The notes under the pieces: generated by a model | Databases searched by the model: none | The model's input: the letters and a program-made list of their open reading frames with translations, nothing else | Told to the model about the DNA's origin: nothing | Assembly (NCBI RefSeq): GCF_028858725.1 | Contig: NC_084763.1 | Location: forward strand, 7,316,001-7,380,000 | Direction of reading: 5' to 3' | From: Colius striatus | Taxonomy: Eukaryota; Chordata; Aves; Coliiformes; Coliidae | DNA length: 64,000 nt | In this document: positions 1-11,700 of the stretch, piece after piece | How positions within the stretch are numbered: the first letter of the stretch is position 1 | How the letters are laid out: every line of letters starts with the position of its first letter | Position numbers and translations under genes: made by a program

Positions 1-161
1 TGGGGAAGACGCTGAAAATAGCTTGTTGTTAAAAAAAGCTTTGAAGCACAGACCTAACCTCCTTTGGTGTCTTACAAACAATAGAAATAAGAGCTAAAAA
101 CAATTTGGAGGAAGTGTAAATATTTCTGTTGGACTTTGGGAATTTTCTTTACATTATTTAC
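1..161 (-). other. ACP3-like intron 6 (partial)
   Basis: Sequence after the exon 6 donor. It runs off the window and contains no further exon. Confidence 0.8.
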
Positions 162-257
162 CTCATAGTGTAAAGTGTCAGAGAGCTTCTGAATTCTTTC
201 AGTGTTCAACTTCTTCAATGAGTATCCCGTATGAGTGGCTAAAAATTTCAGAAATGG
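162..257 (-). CDS. ACP3: ACP3-like exon 6
   Basis: Thirty-two codons from [17 protein letters not shown] to SDTLHYE. The pattern resembles the human PAP segment starting DFIATLGK and the ACP2 segment ending VYDTLFCE. It is one codon longer than the human PAP exon as I recall it. The cysteine before the final Glu (Cys183, which normally forms a disulfide) is Tyr. The acceptor is TTTTGTATTCCAG and the donor is GAG|GTAAAT. This is the least conserved of the six exons. Confidence 0.85.
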
Positions 258-3200
258 CTGGAATACAAAATTAAAAAGCAAACTTGTAGTACAGAGGGCC
301 TCTTGACACTGCCATACTAATACACAGCAATTTTTGGAAACAAGATAGTCTTTACATTTTGCTCTTAAGCGATGAACCATTACCTAGTGCTAAGGGAATT
401 TGGCTTATTAATCTGGACAAGGCAGGTGATCTGAGTTTAGATTTGAAGTATGGTGGTGCTTTATGCTTGATAAAAATGTTCAGATGGGGGTAGAAGCCGT
501 GAATGCTTAAAGGAAGTGTGATAATTCTGATGCTGGTACTGAGCAGAAGGGTGGTATGATGTAAATTCGATAAAAGTTCAAGTTATGATTAACTTCATAT
601 AATACCCAGATGCAGAGCTACAGATAGATAGCTGAGGTCAGTGGTAAAACAGTGGTTAAAGACAGGTAAGTGGTAAAACAAGTGATTGTGATAATGTGAT
701 TTTAAATAAACCTGTGAAGAAGAATGCTGCAGCAGAACAGACAAGTGATTACAGACTTAGGGCAAAGATTTACTGGTCTACAGAGGCAAGAACGAAACAC
801 AAGTAAACACCTGAGTGAAGACTTTAGACGTGACACATGAACAGATATTTGAGAAAAAATCTGAGACTGTTATAGAAAAACTGTGGAATTGAGCTGTGAA
901 CTTTTTGTGATGCAAGAGGGATCTGAACTAGCAAAGTTTCATAGAGACAGAAGTGTCAGAGGAGCTGCTCTACGTGGGAGTAAACTGAGAGAGATATCGA
1001 AATGATTTCAGAGGTATTGGTACTGATTTGATCTGAGTATTTTGTTTTGTCTGCTCTCTTAGAGGGTTGATGGACTGTCTTTTTTGCAAGAGTTGGTAAT
1101 TCCTCTTTTCTATGACTCACAATTTTCAATTGTTGAAAATAGTCCAGTCTAGCTGGATCTATATTTTTATAATTGGTTTCTGGATATGTTGTCTACACCC
1201 CTGGTGAAGATTAGAGATGTGGAAGGGAATATTGACTGTCATTTTTTAAACTTATCTGTTAGATAATATGGACAGAAGTGGTACATTTTAATTAACAATT
1301 TAACTTCCAGAACTGAAAATACTTTACCCTGTACTGCTTTAGTTGCCTTTGGAAATCCCTCGTTGCAAAGGTTTCTCTCAGGAGCTCGTTGAATTTTGGG
1401 CAGTGTGAGAAAGGTAAGTATAGCAACTGAAAAGAAAATTGCAAAACACTGGTTAAGCAAGGTGCTTCTTGTTCTGCAATTCAACATACCCTTGCAGGAT
1501 TGTTGTTCTGATTGGCTGTGCTAGTTAGGACAAGCTGAAAAATAATTTGGGAATGTAGTTTTCAAGGATATTAATCTTGAGGACTGTCGGAGTCATACTG
1601 ATGACTACTTACAAAATGGTCCTTAAATGTTTAGGGGAGTAATAGCTGCGGTAGTACAAAGTTAAAGGATTCATTTACACAAGATGAAATTTGTCCCTTG
1701 ACAGAAGACTACACAAGCCCTCGTGATCTACTTTGTGCTTGGCTTCCCCAGGGATGATTTCACTCGTTGTTCAGTCTTTAAACACACCGTCACTTTTTTT
1801 AATGCAACAAATTACCAAGCAGCAACTGTACCCCATTGGGAAGCTTTGTGCGTGCCCATCTGTATTGAGTGGACTTACCACAGCTTCATTTAGTTCAGCT
1901 AAATGGTAGAAACTTGTGAAGTTTCTCAAATACATTTCTCTGTTTCATTAATTCAAGACACATGAAGCTTAAAGGTTACATGAGACTGGGATAACAGGAA
2001 TTTGTTAATTAATTTATCTAAGTTAAACTGAGTTTCTCCTCATTTTAAGTTTTTTGTGTTAAATTTTAAACAAAAATTGAACCTAAATTTGACACTGAGG
2101 TATTAGTATTTTTCTCTAATGTTCTTTTTGTCCTTTTTCCAGTAATAAAGTTCTGTCTATATAGTCCCACAGTTAAAAACCACAAAAACTTTTAAAAAGG
2201 GTTTGAGAGTCCTGAAGGAATAATTAGCTTGAAAAATTTCACAGCAATTCCTTGTTCTTTTAAGAAATGTAATATCTCTATTCCAGAAGAACTGTTTTTG
2301 AATTAGAACCATAGGTTCATGAACGGGCGTGACTTTACCAATAAAAGGTGGACACTTGTTTTGAGTGGTAGGATTCATGTAGTCTCAAGCTTAACCTGTG
2401 TATGTAGTAAACATGAGTGGAGTTAAAACACAAATAGTTGAAAAAAGGATGAAAACTGTGTATATGTTCATGACTTTATGATTTGTTTGAATAAACTTCC
2501 CCTAGACATGAATGAAGTGCAGCACCTGCTTGCTGAGTTTACTAGTGGTTTTGATACTGGCCAGGCATTTTTGACTGTTTTCTGGGATACTACCATCTGT
2601 GACAGTGTCCAAAGCAGCTCCTGACTCTACACCAGGCTTTGTGCACGAACAGGAAGACACACGTTTCCATAACCTCTGACTTCATGGATTCATCACTCCA
2701 AGGTGAGAACCGTTGCTTCATGATCTATTTAACTGATTCCCCTATTGTCACAGACTGTGTTAACCAGACTTGTAATCTCACATAATTTATCTTGCATCAC
2801 ATATGCAAACTTCCTCTCCCAAACAGTGATTCATACTGTACACTTACTGTACACTGCCCAGCTTTCCTCTCTAGAACAAGTATATGTAAGGTACAGAGCT
2901 GCTATCCACAAAATTCCTTACAGCTTCAAGGTGAGGAGTTGAGGAAGGGAGATGAATAAATACATTGTCCTATTAACTCATGCTCTTAAAGCTCCAAGTC
3001 CTCCTTCCTTTTACTTTTCTCCATTAACTCTCCAAGTGACTTCCAAAGTTCAAGGAAAACAATACTATCACTCAATTCTCACTGTAAAGAAAGTTCTAGA
3101 ACAATTCTTTTGTTTTTGCCATTGGTTGAGGACTAAGATATGTTGAAGTACTAGTGGGAAGAGTTACGTTTCCTCTTCTCAAAAAGAAACTCATATTTGT

Positions 3201-6200
3201 GATAAGTTTAGGATTAATCTACTTCTATAGTTGTTTACTCACATTACAGTTTAATTCTTTTCCTCTGTACCTAGGACTTCTGTTTTTCTTCCTTTTTCTG
3301 TTAATTCCAGGTCTCTGATATGTAAGTTATTCCTATGGAAACTCTTGACAAGATTTCTGCTCAGCTTATTAGGCCTTTCTGCACAATACTTGTAACCTAA
3401 TGTCCTTCTCATTGCTTTTGCCCTTTATCCTGCCCCTTCATCTCTTTTCCTAGGTATTTTACTAATGACTAAGGGAAAACAAATGCTCCTAGTTTATACT
3501 CACGTGATCGTGTGACAGTGGCACCGTGTGAACTGGAATTGGCTGCCAAAGGATTCTGGGATTCCAAATCTGGCTCTGTGTCAGTGGGTACAGCCCAGCA
3601 AGACATGCCTGAGCACTCATGAGTGTGTGATCACAGTCAGTGCTTTGAACATAAATCTGAAGCAGGAAAGAAAACCCAGAAGAACATTTTGGAAGGACAT
3701 TTCTGTTATTTTGGGTTGATTTTTTTTTTCTCTTGATAGGAAAGAGGGGGACTGCTACTGTGCTGGGGTAGCTGTCATTAAAATGGAGTGGGATGAAGAA
3801 GGACTGAGATAGAGGGAGGAGTGAGAAAGATCAAAACTGGAATAGGGCCTTGGAATAAAATTTTATTGCAAATGGGAGCTGCAATATGATGACATTTCCC
3901 TCAGGAGTCTTAATGAAAAGTGTTAAGACTGACTCCATTGGACCATCAAAGCTTTGGGATATCAGTGTATGCACTGAACAGTTGGATCCTAAGTGAAAGT
4001 TAAGCTGTATCTGCACTCCATATGGAAGTGTAGCATTAGAGATATCCAACATAGATATTCTGTCATACAGCACTGAGGCATCTGAACCTGCTATGCACCC
4101 TAAAAGCCTTTCCTTCACATTTTGAACCACAATTTCGAGGATACTTTGAAATTACATTGAATTCAATGAGTATTAAGTTTTCTCCAAGGGCACTAGGTTC
4201 AGACTCTCATGCATTCAGGAAGGGCCATTAACTTCCATGAGAAACATCCTCCCTCCCAGATTCAGTACTTGCCTCACACTGCTTGTATATAGCACTCAGG
4301 AAATAAGAGTATCTCCACCGCAGGTACTGGCCAAGCTCGTACTGTTGCTGTATGCCAAGCTGTAGAAGTAACAGAATAGCATAAGAGGCTCAAGAACTGT
4401 GCTATGCATCCATTCCTACAACCAGAAAATGAGACAATATTTCATATTGTTTTGATAAAGAACTTTTCTAAAGGGAAGGAAGAAAGAAGACAGGAGATGA
4501 AGGCAGTGAAGTTGCTGTATTTACAGAATGCAGTAACATTACATTGATCTTCCTGACCTTATGGATGCAGTTTTGCATTTTGCTCTATGGAGAGACATAT
4601 GTATCCAACTAATAAGACTGCCTATGTGGTAGGGTGACTTAAAGCAAGCATAGAGATGTTCTAGCACTATTTTTCTACTTTCTGTTCTATTCTTGGCTCA
4701 CAGCTGTTTAACGGGGAGTAGAGACAGAGTGAACACCTGCCCATAAAGACATGTCCAGGATATGGATCCCATAGACTATGACCAGTGATTCCATATGAAG
4801 GCTACAGTTTTAGCTTGAGCAAGAGCTTATTTTTCAGGAAGATGGAAAATCTTGAACAGAGGCCTTCAAACAAAAGTCCTCCAAGCTTCAGGTATTTTGC
4901 TGCAATGGTTAATTATTAGCAACAGTCTGAAACGTTGATTTTTGCTTCTTGCCTGACTATGTCCCCAGCTTTCAGCCACTGGGTCTTGTTCTGGTTTTGA
5001 GTGACACATTCTTTACCATCACAGTTCTTCTTCCCAGTAAGATGGAATAAAGTCATTTAGGCTCTGTGTAAAACTAAATAGGTCACAGTTCTCTTATCTC
5101 CCAGCAAAATGGGACTCAGCATTTTAGTATCTCTTTGCTGAACATTTTGCAACTTACCAACATAATTTTGCAAACATATGACATGAGAATCACATGCAAT
5201 GTCCCCACAATGGTCTCAGTATTGTCATCTTTTAACTCAGACCTGGTATTTCCTGGCCTAAACTGAAGCATATTCAACTTTGCTGATGTAATCATTACTC
5301 TACACTGGACTCTCAAGTACAGTGGTTACTCATTGCTTCCTAAAGTCCTTTTCTAAGTCATAGGATCATAGGATAATTCAGGTGAAGTCTCTAGTACAAC
5401 CTCCTGCTCAAAGCAGAGTCAGCTATGAAGTCAGACCAAGTTACTCAGGGCTTTATGCAGTGTGCTGGATGTGGCCCACAACGTGTGGATGTGATCACCT
5501 CTTTCTGGTGCTATAATTGTGCTTCCAGTTTCCTAGGGTAAATGCTTGGCCTAGGCTTCTGCCCCAACCTGCCCTATATGTGTGTTGTTAAATCCTGAAG
5601 CTTTTGAAGCCTTCCACGCCCTGGAGCAAGCTGGCAGGTACTGCTGAGCCTGCCTCGTGTGTGTGTGTGAAATGATTGAGTCACAGCTGAGTTATGGCAT
5701 AGGAAGCTGGTCTATTACTCCTGTTTTTTCAAGTGAGATGATGTGAGGGGAAACAGGCCTGACCTTGCATTGGAGTTTGGTATACCTCCTTAATGGTGAG
5801 GAAGAGGAACCTCTCAGGCAGTTTGTTCTATTCTGATTCTGGTGGAGACCTGCCAAGTGGCGACTTGCCCCAGGAGAGAGAAACGTGTCCATTGTGCTGG
5901 ACCCTCTGGATGTAAGGTGTGAGAGCAAACATTCTATAGCAGCCTGGCAGAGATATACACACTGCTCACAGGCTGCCTACACATGCACAATAGCCATTTT
6001 TCTGGAACTTTTATCCACTGACTCATCCAGACTTTTGGCACACCTTATCTGCTTCAGTGAGGCTGCCTGGTTGCCAGAGTCCTGGGCAAATAAGTAGTGG
6101 ATTTTTCCAACCAAACAATGTATCATGGGGAAAAGGGAATGAAGCACAGACACAGTGGATACTGCTGGTGGGAGTGGAGAAGTTGAGTTAAAACAACCCA

Positions 6201-8710
6201 GTGCCCACATTTCCTTTACAGCCTGATAGCACAGAAGTTCAGCCTTAGCTGCATTCACAAGAGGAGGCAGATGATACAAATTACAATTGGTGCAAAGATT
6301 TGGTTTCTGCAGCTGGACTCTACTGTTGCCTTAGCTGCTGCTAGTTACTAGCATCAGCTGATTCTTGTGTATGAGCTCAGCTCTGCTGTATTCCAACAAT
6401 GCCTGCACTAGAATAGAGTTTCAAATCAACTTTCCCTGCCATAGCATGAGAGAAGTTTCTGCTAGAACTGATCTTGGCAGTTCACAGCTAGAAAGCATTC
6501 CTACTTGGCAGCAATTGAGGGTGAGTATTTCCACCACCCTATGCTACTGATGGTTAAAACTCCACGTTTGATTTCAGGTGAACTGTGATAGTCCACAGTG
6601 CCTGGCTCCTCCTAGAAGACCCTAGTCTGCAATCAAACAATTCAACATACACTGCTACTGGACCAGAACAAGCTGACTCGGTGTCATTTAACATCAGTGA
6701 CTGCGTGTAGCTGTAGCTTCGTAGTAAATTCTTTGACTGTCTTTTTCTGTGTGTGGCAGCCTAACATGGGCATTCTGCAAGTGAAAACAAAGTTCCAAAA
6801 AACAAGGATCAACAGACCACGTTACAATATTTCAGTACATTGGCCCAGGTAAGCATACACACCTTGGTAAGCTGTCCATATCCCTGATGCCTTGCAACTT
6901 CTTTATGCTTGTCAGTTGGAAAGAATTCCTGTGGGGTATGATCACCATGGCGAAATACCTGATAAAATAAATGGAATTCCCTTTGTGATATTGGAGTTTT
7001 TTGTCATGGATATATTTAGTGCAGTCACAAGGAATATGCAATGACAGTGATACTCTTAACTGACAGATGCTAAAAGCATTCCTATTGCTTTTCTTAGGTC
7101 TAGACAGCTAAAACACCTGTTTTGTATGTTTGTAACTCTTGTTTTTTTTTTCCTGGTGTTTGAAAAGTAATTCACTCAAATTTTTGTAAGTAATGAAAAC
7201 TACAAAATATCCTAATATATTTTAAAGAGGTTTTATACATTTCAGGTTTTATATATTTTAGGTTTTATATATTTTACTTATTGTATTTGACCACAACATT
7301 AAATCAACAGAAAACAAACAGAAGTATGTAAGTAACTTTTCAGAAATATTAAAACATTAATATTTTGGTAGGGCTAACAGGGAATTCACAGAATCACAGA
7401 ATCTCAACAGCTGGAAGGGATCTCTAAAGATCATCTAGTCCAAGCCCTCTGCCAGAGCAGGACCATCTAGAGTAGGTTACACAGGAACTCATCCAGGTGG
7501 GTTTGAATGTCTCCAGAGAAGGAGACTCTACACCCCATCCGGGCAGCCCCTCCCAGTGTTCCCTCACCTCAACAGTGAAGAAGTTTTTCCTTATGTTTCT
7601 TTGGAACTTCTTCTGTTTCAGTTTGTACCCCTTGTCCTATCATTGGACATCATTGAGAAAAGCCTGACTCCATCCTCCTGACACCCTCCAAACTACTGCC
7701 TCAGATACAATTTCTGTGGCTGACTGCTGTGAATCACTCTTTCTTGACAGAAATTAGCCTTAAAAAGACACATGTTGACTTTTTCATCACAAGTGGTAAG
7801 AATGTCATGTAATACCTAAACATAGACTGAACTGTTACTCTGTAAACATTGAACCTGTTCTGGAATTTCACTTCAGATAAAAGATACCTTTATAAAGATA
7901 CATAGAGATTTTTCCTTCCTGCAATGAATGGTTTCCTTGTCCAGCATAATTCCTACAGATATGTGTCTAATTTCAAAATGTTACCACCAGATTCTTTTTT
8001 CTTTTTTAATCTAAGTAGGGAGAAATAAAATCAAAAGCAGCAGCTTAAAAACTATCTAAGAGATTTTGCAACCATGTGCATTGTTCTGAACAAGATTCAG
8101 ACTTCCTGCAAATAAATGGTACGTTGTAATCATTGCAAACAGTGTTAGTTTCACAGCACGGGTTCCAAGTTGCTTATTCAATGCCATTGCACATTTGTTT
8201 GGGTTTCACATAGTGAAACTTGTTTTGCATGTTAATGCATTAAAACTACTGGAACAGTGGGAAACTCTTCCATGAAGGTTTTTGCACACTTTAGTTATGG
8301 AAGCCTCTTTTACAATTCAAAAAAAGAATCCTGTGTGATTCTTCTCTTACTGCTATTGACATTCTTTGTCAATCCAGAAAGTTAGGTTCATCCAGGACTG
8401 CACAAAGGAGACAAAATTATCAAATTCTTATTTAAAATTGAGGCTTATTTTTTCTGTACAGTGCAGTAGTGAATTTTGAATATGGAGGAAACAATTAAGT
8501 ATTCATAAAGTGCCCCTTCCCCCCTCCCCTAGAGTACAAGAGCAGTAAGTGACAGGTGTTGAAGACATTCCATTTGCACATGAACTTTCTACTTACTATG
8601 GACACAAACTTCAATTTTCTTCTAGCTGTTGTTTGGTGAAGAAAGATGCAGAAAAGGCAGAACATGAAATACAGACTCCAAATTCCACATGCCAGCTGCC
8701 TTGCTCTCAT
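162..8710 (-). CDS. ACP3: Histidine acid phosphatase, prostatic acid phosphatase-like (exons 1-6, 3' part outside window)
   Basis: Six minus-strand exons (8710-8597, 6958-6863, 4359-4273, 3656-3504, 1426-1328, 257-162) join in phase 0 into 215 stop-free codons. In order they show a signal peptide, the RHGD catalytic motif (residues 41-44), a QYELGQYLR segment, a [11 protein letters not shown] segment, the [11 protein letters not shown] segment, LLYLPF..CPKF, and a segment ending LHYE. This order, the exon lengths and [17 protein letters not shown] match prostatic acid phosphatase better than lysosomal ACP2. The family dephosphorylates phosphomonoesters, including extracellular AMP, and acts as a secreted or membrane-bound enzyme. 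The HD proton-donor motif and C-terminus lie beyond base 1. Odd points: Arg15 and Arg79 (human mature numbering) are both His, the Cys183 equivalent is Tyr, and intron 3 has a GC donor. It could be a catalytically altered paralogue or a decaying copy. The identity of the family is firm; orthology to ACP3 itself is likely. Confidence 0.93.
258..1327 (-). other. ACP3-like intron 5
   Basis: GT-AG intron of about 1.07 kb between exons 5 and 6. No repeat or RNA gene recognised. Confidence 0.85.
1328..1426 (-). CDS. ACP3: ACP3-like exon 5
   Basis: Thirty-three codons beginning [16 protein letters not shown] and ending LKQYR. They align gap-free with the human exon of the same length, and the cysteine equivalent to Cys129 is kept. 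The acceptor is AATTTTCTTTTCAG and the donor is AGG|GTAAAG. Confidence 0.94.
1427..3503 (-). other. ACP3-like intron 4
   Basis: GT-AG intron of about 2.08 kb. No repeat family recognised. A 73-codon minus-strand frame at 2157-2378 has no acid phosphatase similarity. Confidence 0.85.
3504..3656 (-). CDS. ACP3: ACP3-like exon 4: second phosphate-binding segment
   Basis: Fifty-one codons, the same length as in human. The exon contains [12 protein letters not shown], where human has RSTDVDRTLMSA, so the phosphate-binding Arg79 is replaced by His (CAC). The segment [14 protein letters not shown] is almost unchanged. The acceptor is TTTCCTGCTTCAG and the donor is CAC|GTGAGT. Confidence 0.95.
3657..4272 (-). 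other. ACP3-like intron 3 (GC-AG type)
   Basis: Intron of 616 nt that starts GCAAGT and ends TTCAG. The GC donor sits at plus-strand bases 4271-4272. A 99-codon minus-strand frame (3831-4130) lies inside it and is not part of the protein. Confidence 0.85.
4273..4359 (-). CDS. ACP3: ACP3-like exon 3
   Basis: Twenty-nine codons, [17 protein letters not shown] followed by a segment ending YKQCE, align without gaps to the human exon containing LGMEQHYELGEYIRKRY. The acceptor reads TTACTTCTACAG. The donor is GAG|GCAAGT, a GC donor in otherwise perfect consensus. The human glycosylation sequon NES in this exon (Asn62) is absent. Confidence 0.92.
4360..6862 (-). other. ACP3-like intron 2
   Basis: GT-AG intron of about 2.5 kb. 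It holds an old CR1 remnant at 5358-5462 and a short (GT)n run near 5657-5669. Confidence 0.85.
5358..5462 (-). mobile_element. Old CR1 LINE 3'-end fragment
   Basis: Degenerate minus-orientation CR1 tail beginning with two ATCATAGGAT-like units. It then shows the pattern of CCTGCTCAAAGCAGAG and a segment ending ACTCAGGGCTTTAT. It belongs to an older CR1 type than the other copies here. It lies in ACP3-like intron 2. Confidence 0.65.
6863..6958 (-). CDS. ACP3: ACP3-like exon 2: RHGD catalytic motif
   Basis: The 96-nt exon starts VFRHGDHTP and ends GYGQLTK. Arg and His of the RHG motif (Arg11 and nucleophile His12 in human) are kept. The fifth position, Arg15 in human PAP, is His, coded CAT. 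The acceptor is a pyrimidine-rich tract ending TTTTATCAG and the donor is AAG|GTGTGT. The length of 32 codons equals the human exon. Confidence 0.93.
7228..7275. repeat. 16-bp tandem repeat, three copies
   Basis: Three adjacent AT-rich 16-mers start at 7228, 7244 and 7260. Each begins AGGTTTTATA; copies 2 and 3 are identical and copy 1 differs at two bases. Confidence 0.8.
7386..7693 (-). mobile_element. CR1 LINE 3' end, 5'-truncated
   Basis: It starts with TCACAGAATCACAGAAT, then the reverse complement of the CR1 C-terminal coding and 3'-tail region (CATCTAGTCCAA, CTTGTCCTATCATTGG). It lies in ACP3-like intron 1 in the same orientation as the gene. It shares the CTATCATTGGnCATCA form with the copy at 39571, so the two belong to one subfamily. 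Confidence 0.9.
8597..8710 (-). CDS. ACP3: ACP3-like exon 1: start codon and signal peptide
   Basis: The exon codes for 38 residues starting [10 protein letters not shown] hydrophobic core spans about residues 9-25, followed by a likely cleavage site after QTTA, then RRKLKFVSI, which aligns with the human mature N-terminus KELKFVTL. The start is the ATG at 8710: an in-frame TAG lies seven codons upstream at 8729-8731, and position -3 is an A. The donor reads ATA|GTAAGT, a very strong site. A plus-strand open frame over the same bases is only the antisense shadow. Confidence 0.9.
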
Positions 8711-11700
8711 CCTCAGGGTAGGTTTCAACTATTTTACACACCTAGGACTCTGGCTGGATGTGGTGATACAGTAGATATGTGGCTAAGAGGGGAGGAGTCA
8801 GTTGTGCTCAGTGAAGTCCAAAAGTGGGCTGTGAGCTTGCCTCCTCCTCCTTTTTCCACCTTCTTTGGTAAGTGCTTATCAGCAGATCCATGAAATGAAA
8901 AGTGTATTTTGTACTTGTACTCGATTTCTGTGCCTTGTGTATAGCATGAAGTGGAATCTCTGAGCCCTCTAATTCCTGCCCCTGGCACTTACAAGGCAGT
9001 TGAATGTGAAGAACTAGAAATTGCCTTCTATTATTTAAGCCAAGATTTAGTGTGGGTCAGTCAGCCTTCTGAAAACTGAAAATACTGTAGATATGCCATC
9101 TCTTGTTGTATGCAAAAGAGCTAGTAAAGCATCCTCATTCCTAGTGCTCACACAGTCTTCTCTGAACACTTTATACTGAAAGCTAGAAGGAGCAATGCTG
9201 GCAATTGTTCTTTTATAAAAGATCTCTGGATTTTCCCCTGCATTTGGTTATGGTCTGTAGGAGGAATAAACAGCAGAAGGTTTTGTTGCACAAGACCAAG
9301 GATAAGCCTAAATTAATTGCAAAAGTACCCCCAAACTATGAATGAACTTTTCATTCTACAGTAGATTGACTATGTCTGTAGTCACTACGTATGTGCCACT
9401 GTTTTCTAGAACCATCATTCATACAATTAGGTACATTTTATGTTTTCAAATCTCTCTTTCTGCAAACACTCTCGTTGTTACAGTGTGCATAAATCAAGAG
9501 CTGTTTCTGTCACTTCCCCAGTATGTTTTAAGTAAAGAAAAGATGTAGCTCAGAGAGACTGTTGCAAGAGGCAGGATTGATTCTATAACCTTATTGGTCT
9601 ACCTTCAGTCACATTCAAGTGTAATCGTATCTAAACATTGTGAGTGATTTTTTAGTGATCAGAAGCCCTCTGAATGTAAGAACTTACAAGAAATTACTCA
9701 AAAACAACCCAAACAAAAAAATCATGTTCCTACTCAAAAATGTTCTATAATCTTAAGCTAGTTTAAGGCACAAATAACAAAACTTTCCTTCATAATGAAT
9801 AGGTATGAGCTTGCCTAGAGGGATCAGCTCTCTTGCCTGAAGTAACGATGCCGTATCTTTCACATCTGTCAGAGCAAAAGAGATTCCCCTGTGAAACACC
9901 GAGAGGTCAGACTTTCTTGTTGCAAGATGGTTCATCTGTCATTTCTGCTTTTGTGGCTGACAAGTCTAACAAAGTCATGCAAAAATAGAAAAATATAAGT
10001 AGCTGCCCACATTTGTTGAGAAAGAAAATACTTCTTTTTTTAAATGAGGGAGTGGAAGAAATGTGGGACAATTGATTAAAGCTATTCACACCCTGTACAT
10101 TTTTCTGTCTCCACTGGCTTTCCTACTTCAAAGATATCTTTGAAGAGACTGTGTTTTTGCTGTTTCTAGAGGACATGACATCAGATGTCACTCCTAATAT
10201 GCACTGCAAGATTTTTAACTGGACCAGCTGGTATTGATGAGAAAAATTAGACAAGTTCTCAGGATTGCAAGGCTCCATTCAGGTTCTTCAGAGCCTGTAG
10301 ATACACAACAGGAACAGAAAGGTTTAACTTTATTCTTTTCAAGCACCCATTGTCTCCCACCTTATGTGAGATTCTTTAACAGGGAAGAAATTACTCTTAC
10401 TTTGGACATGATCAAATATTAGTGTAAGAATTGATACTTGCTTCCTCTGGTCTGATCTTTGTTCTGTGGGAAGTCATAGAAAGGGTTGGAGTTACATTAA
10501 AGTACACCACATTGGTTAACTCTGTTCCTGCTGAAGGTCATAGAGGGAAAATGAAACAGTGTGTTGTGCCATGTACCATCATTCCTGAGACTGAGACTCT
10601 AGAGAGCAGGAGCTTACTTGGCAGCTAACTCATAGCTGCAGAAACTCTTGGTGCAGGTGATGAGAGGTGTGAAAACTATAGCTGCTTTCAAAGTCAAGGT
10701 AACTGATTTTTTAATATTCCTGCAACCTGTGTTAAAACAACAGTTGAAGGTGGAAGAGGAGGACATGATGATAAAGACAATAAATGAACCTTCTTGGAAG
10801 TACAATTGAAAATATATGAGGTATAGATTGTATGCCTTCATCTTACCAATAAACTTGATGGAATGTTTATGAGATCATGATAAACATAATATTATTAAGC
10901 AGGTAAAAGTATGGCTTTATGTTATGTCTTGTATTGTGATATCTGAAAAGTCAGAGTGTTAAGAAATGCTGTTAGATCTCTGACATTTAGGGAATGTAAG
11001 TTTTCATTAACTTCAGTGTTCTAAAGCAGCTTCATGGTTTAAGTGCTATTATTATATTGAAAAGCTTAGTAATCCAAAGGACCACATTTGGCCCTCTATC
11101 TCCAAACTGCAATACGAAGAATCTTCTCCAAGCTGTGATGCTCACCCCCTCCCTCAGCTTTTAAGTGTAAGGTTAAATCTGCTTGGTATTTAAACACAGT
11201 GTAGGATTGGGCTTGCAGCTTGAGATGATACTTCTTCATTAACAGTAGAAAAGCATCAGCATCAGTTGAAGGTACATGGATAAGCACGTTAGGAGGGGAC
11301 TCCAGTGTAGAATTAGTGGGTAATAAGGAGACAGGCACAGTGGGACTTCAACCTTTCCATCCTGCCTCCCTTCCTTCCCCATCACTTAAATATGCCTTAG
11401 TAGGATACTAATTCCAGCCTCTGGTGTTGAAGTCATGACTCTGGTTTTTGTAGTTTTGATGTCCATGTCAAAGGATTTCCTCAGCCACAGCCAGATCAGA
11501 GCTGTGTCTGTCTCTATTTAGAGTTAAATGTTTCCTCTGTTTTATAGTGTGCCTGTTTGTCTCCCGTGCCTGTTTAATCACACTACGATTAAATGAAAAA
11601 GAAAAGTATCATTCATTCAGCTGCAATAAACCAACAGCTAGAACAAAAAAATTCCAACTCAAAGTCACTTACTTACTATCTAAATAGACAAGTATCAGCT

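Larger units (their letters stand above)
6959..8596 (-). other. ACP3-like intron 1
   Basis: GT-AG intron of about 1.64 kb between the signal-peptide exon and the RHGD exon. It holds a 16-bp tandem repeat (7228-7275) and a CR1 copy (7386-7693). Confidence 0.88.

Noticed and set aside
3831..4130. 99-codon minus-strand frame
   Set aside because: It lies inside intron 3 of the phosphatase gene, is not needed for the protein and shows no similarity to the family.
8549..8893. 114-codon plus-strand frame with a good acceptor at 8625 and donors at 8717 and 8867
   Set aside because: It is antisense to the phosphatase signal-peptide exon (8710-8597), whose protein similarity and splice phase are clear.
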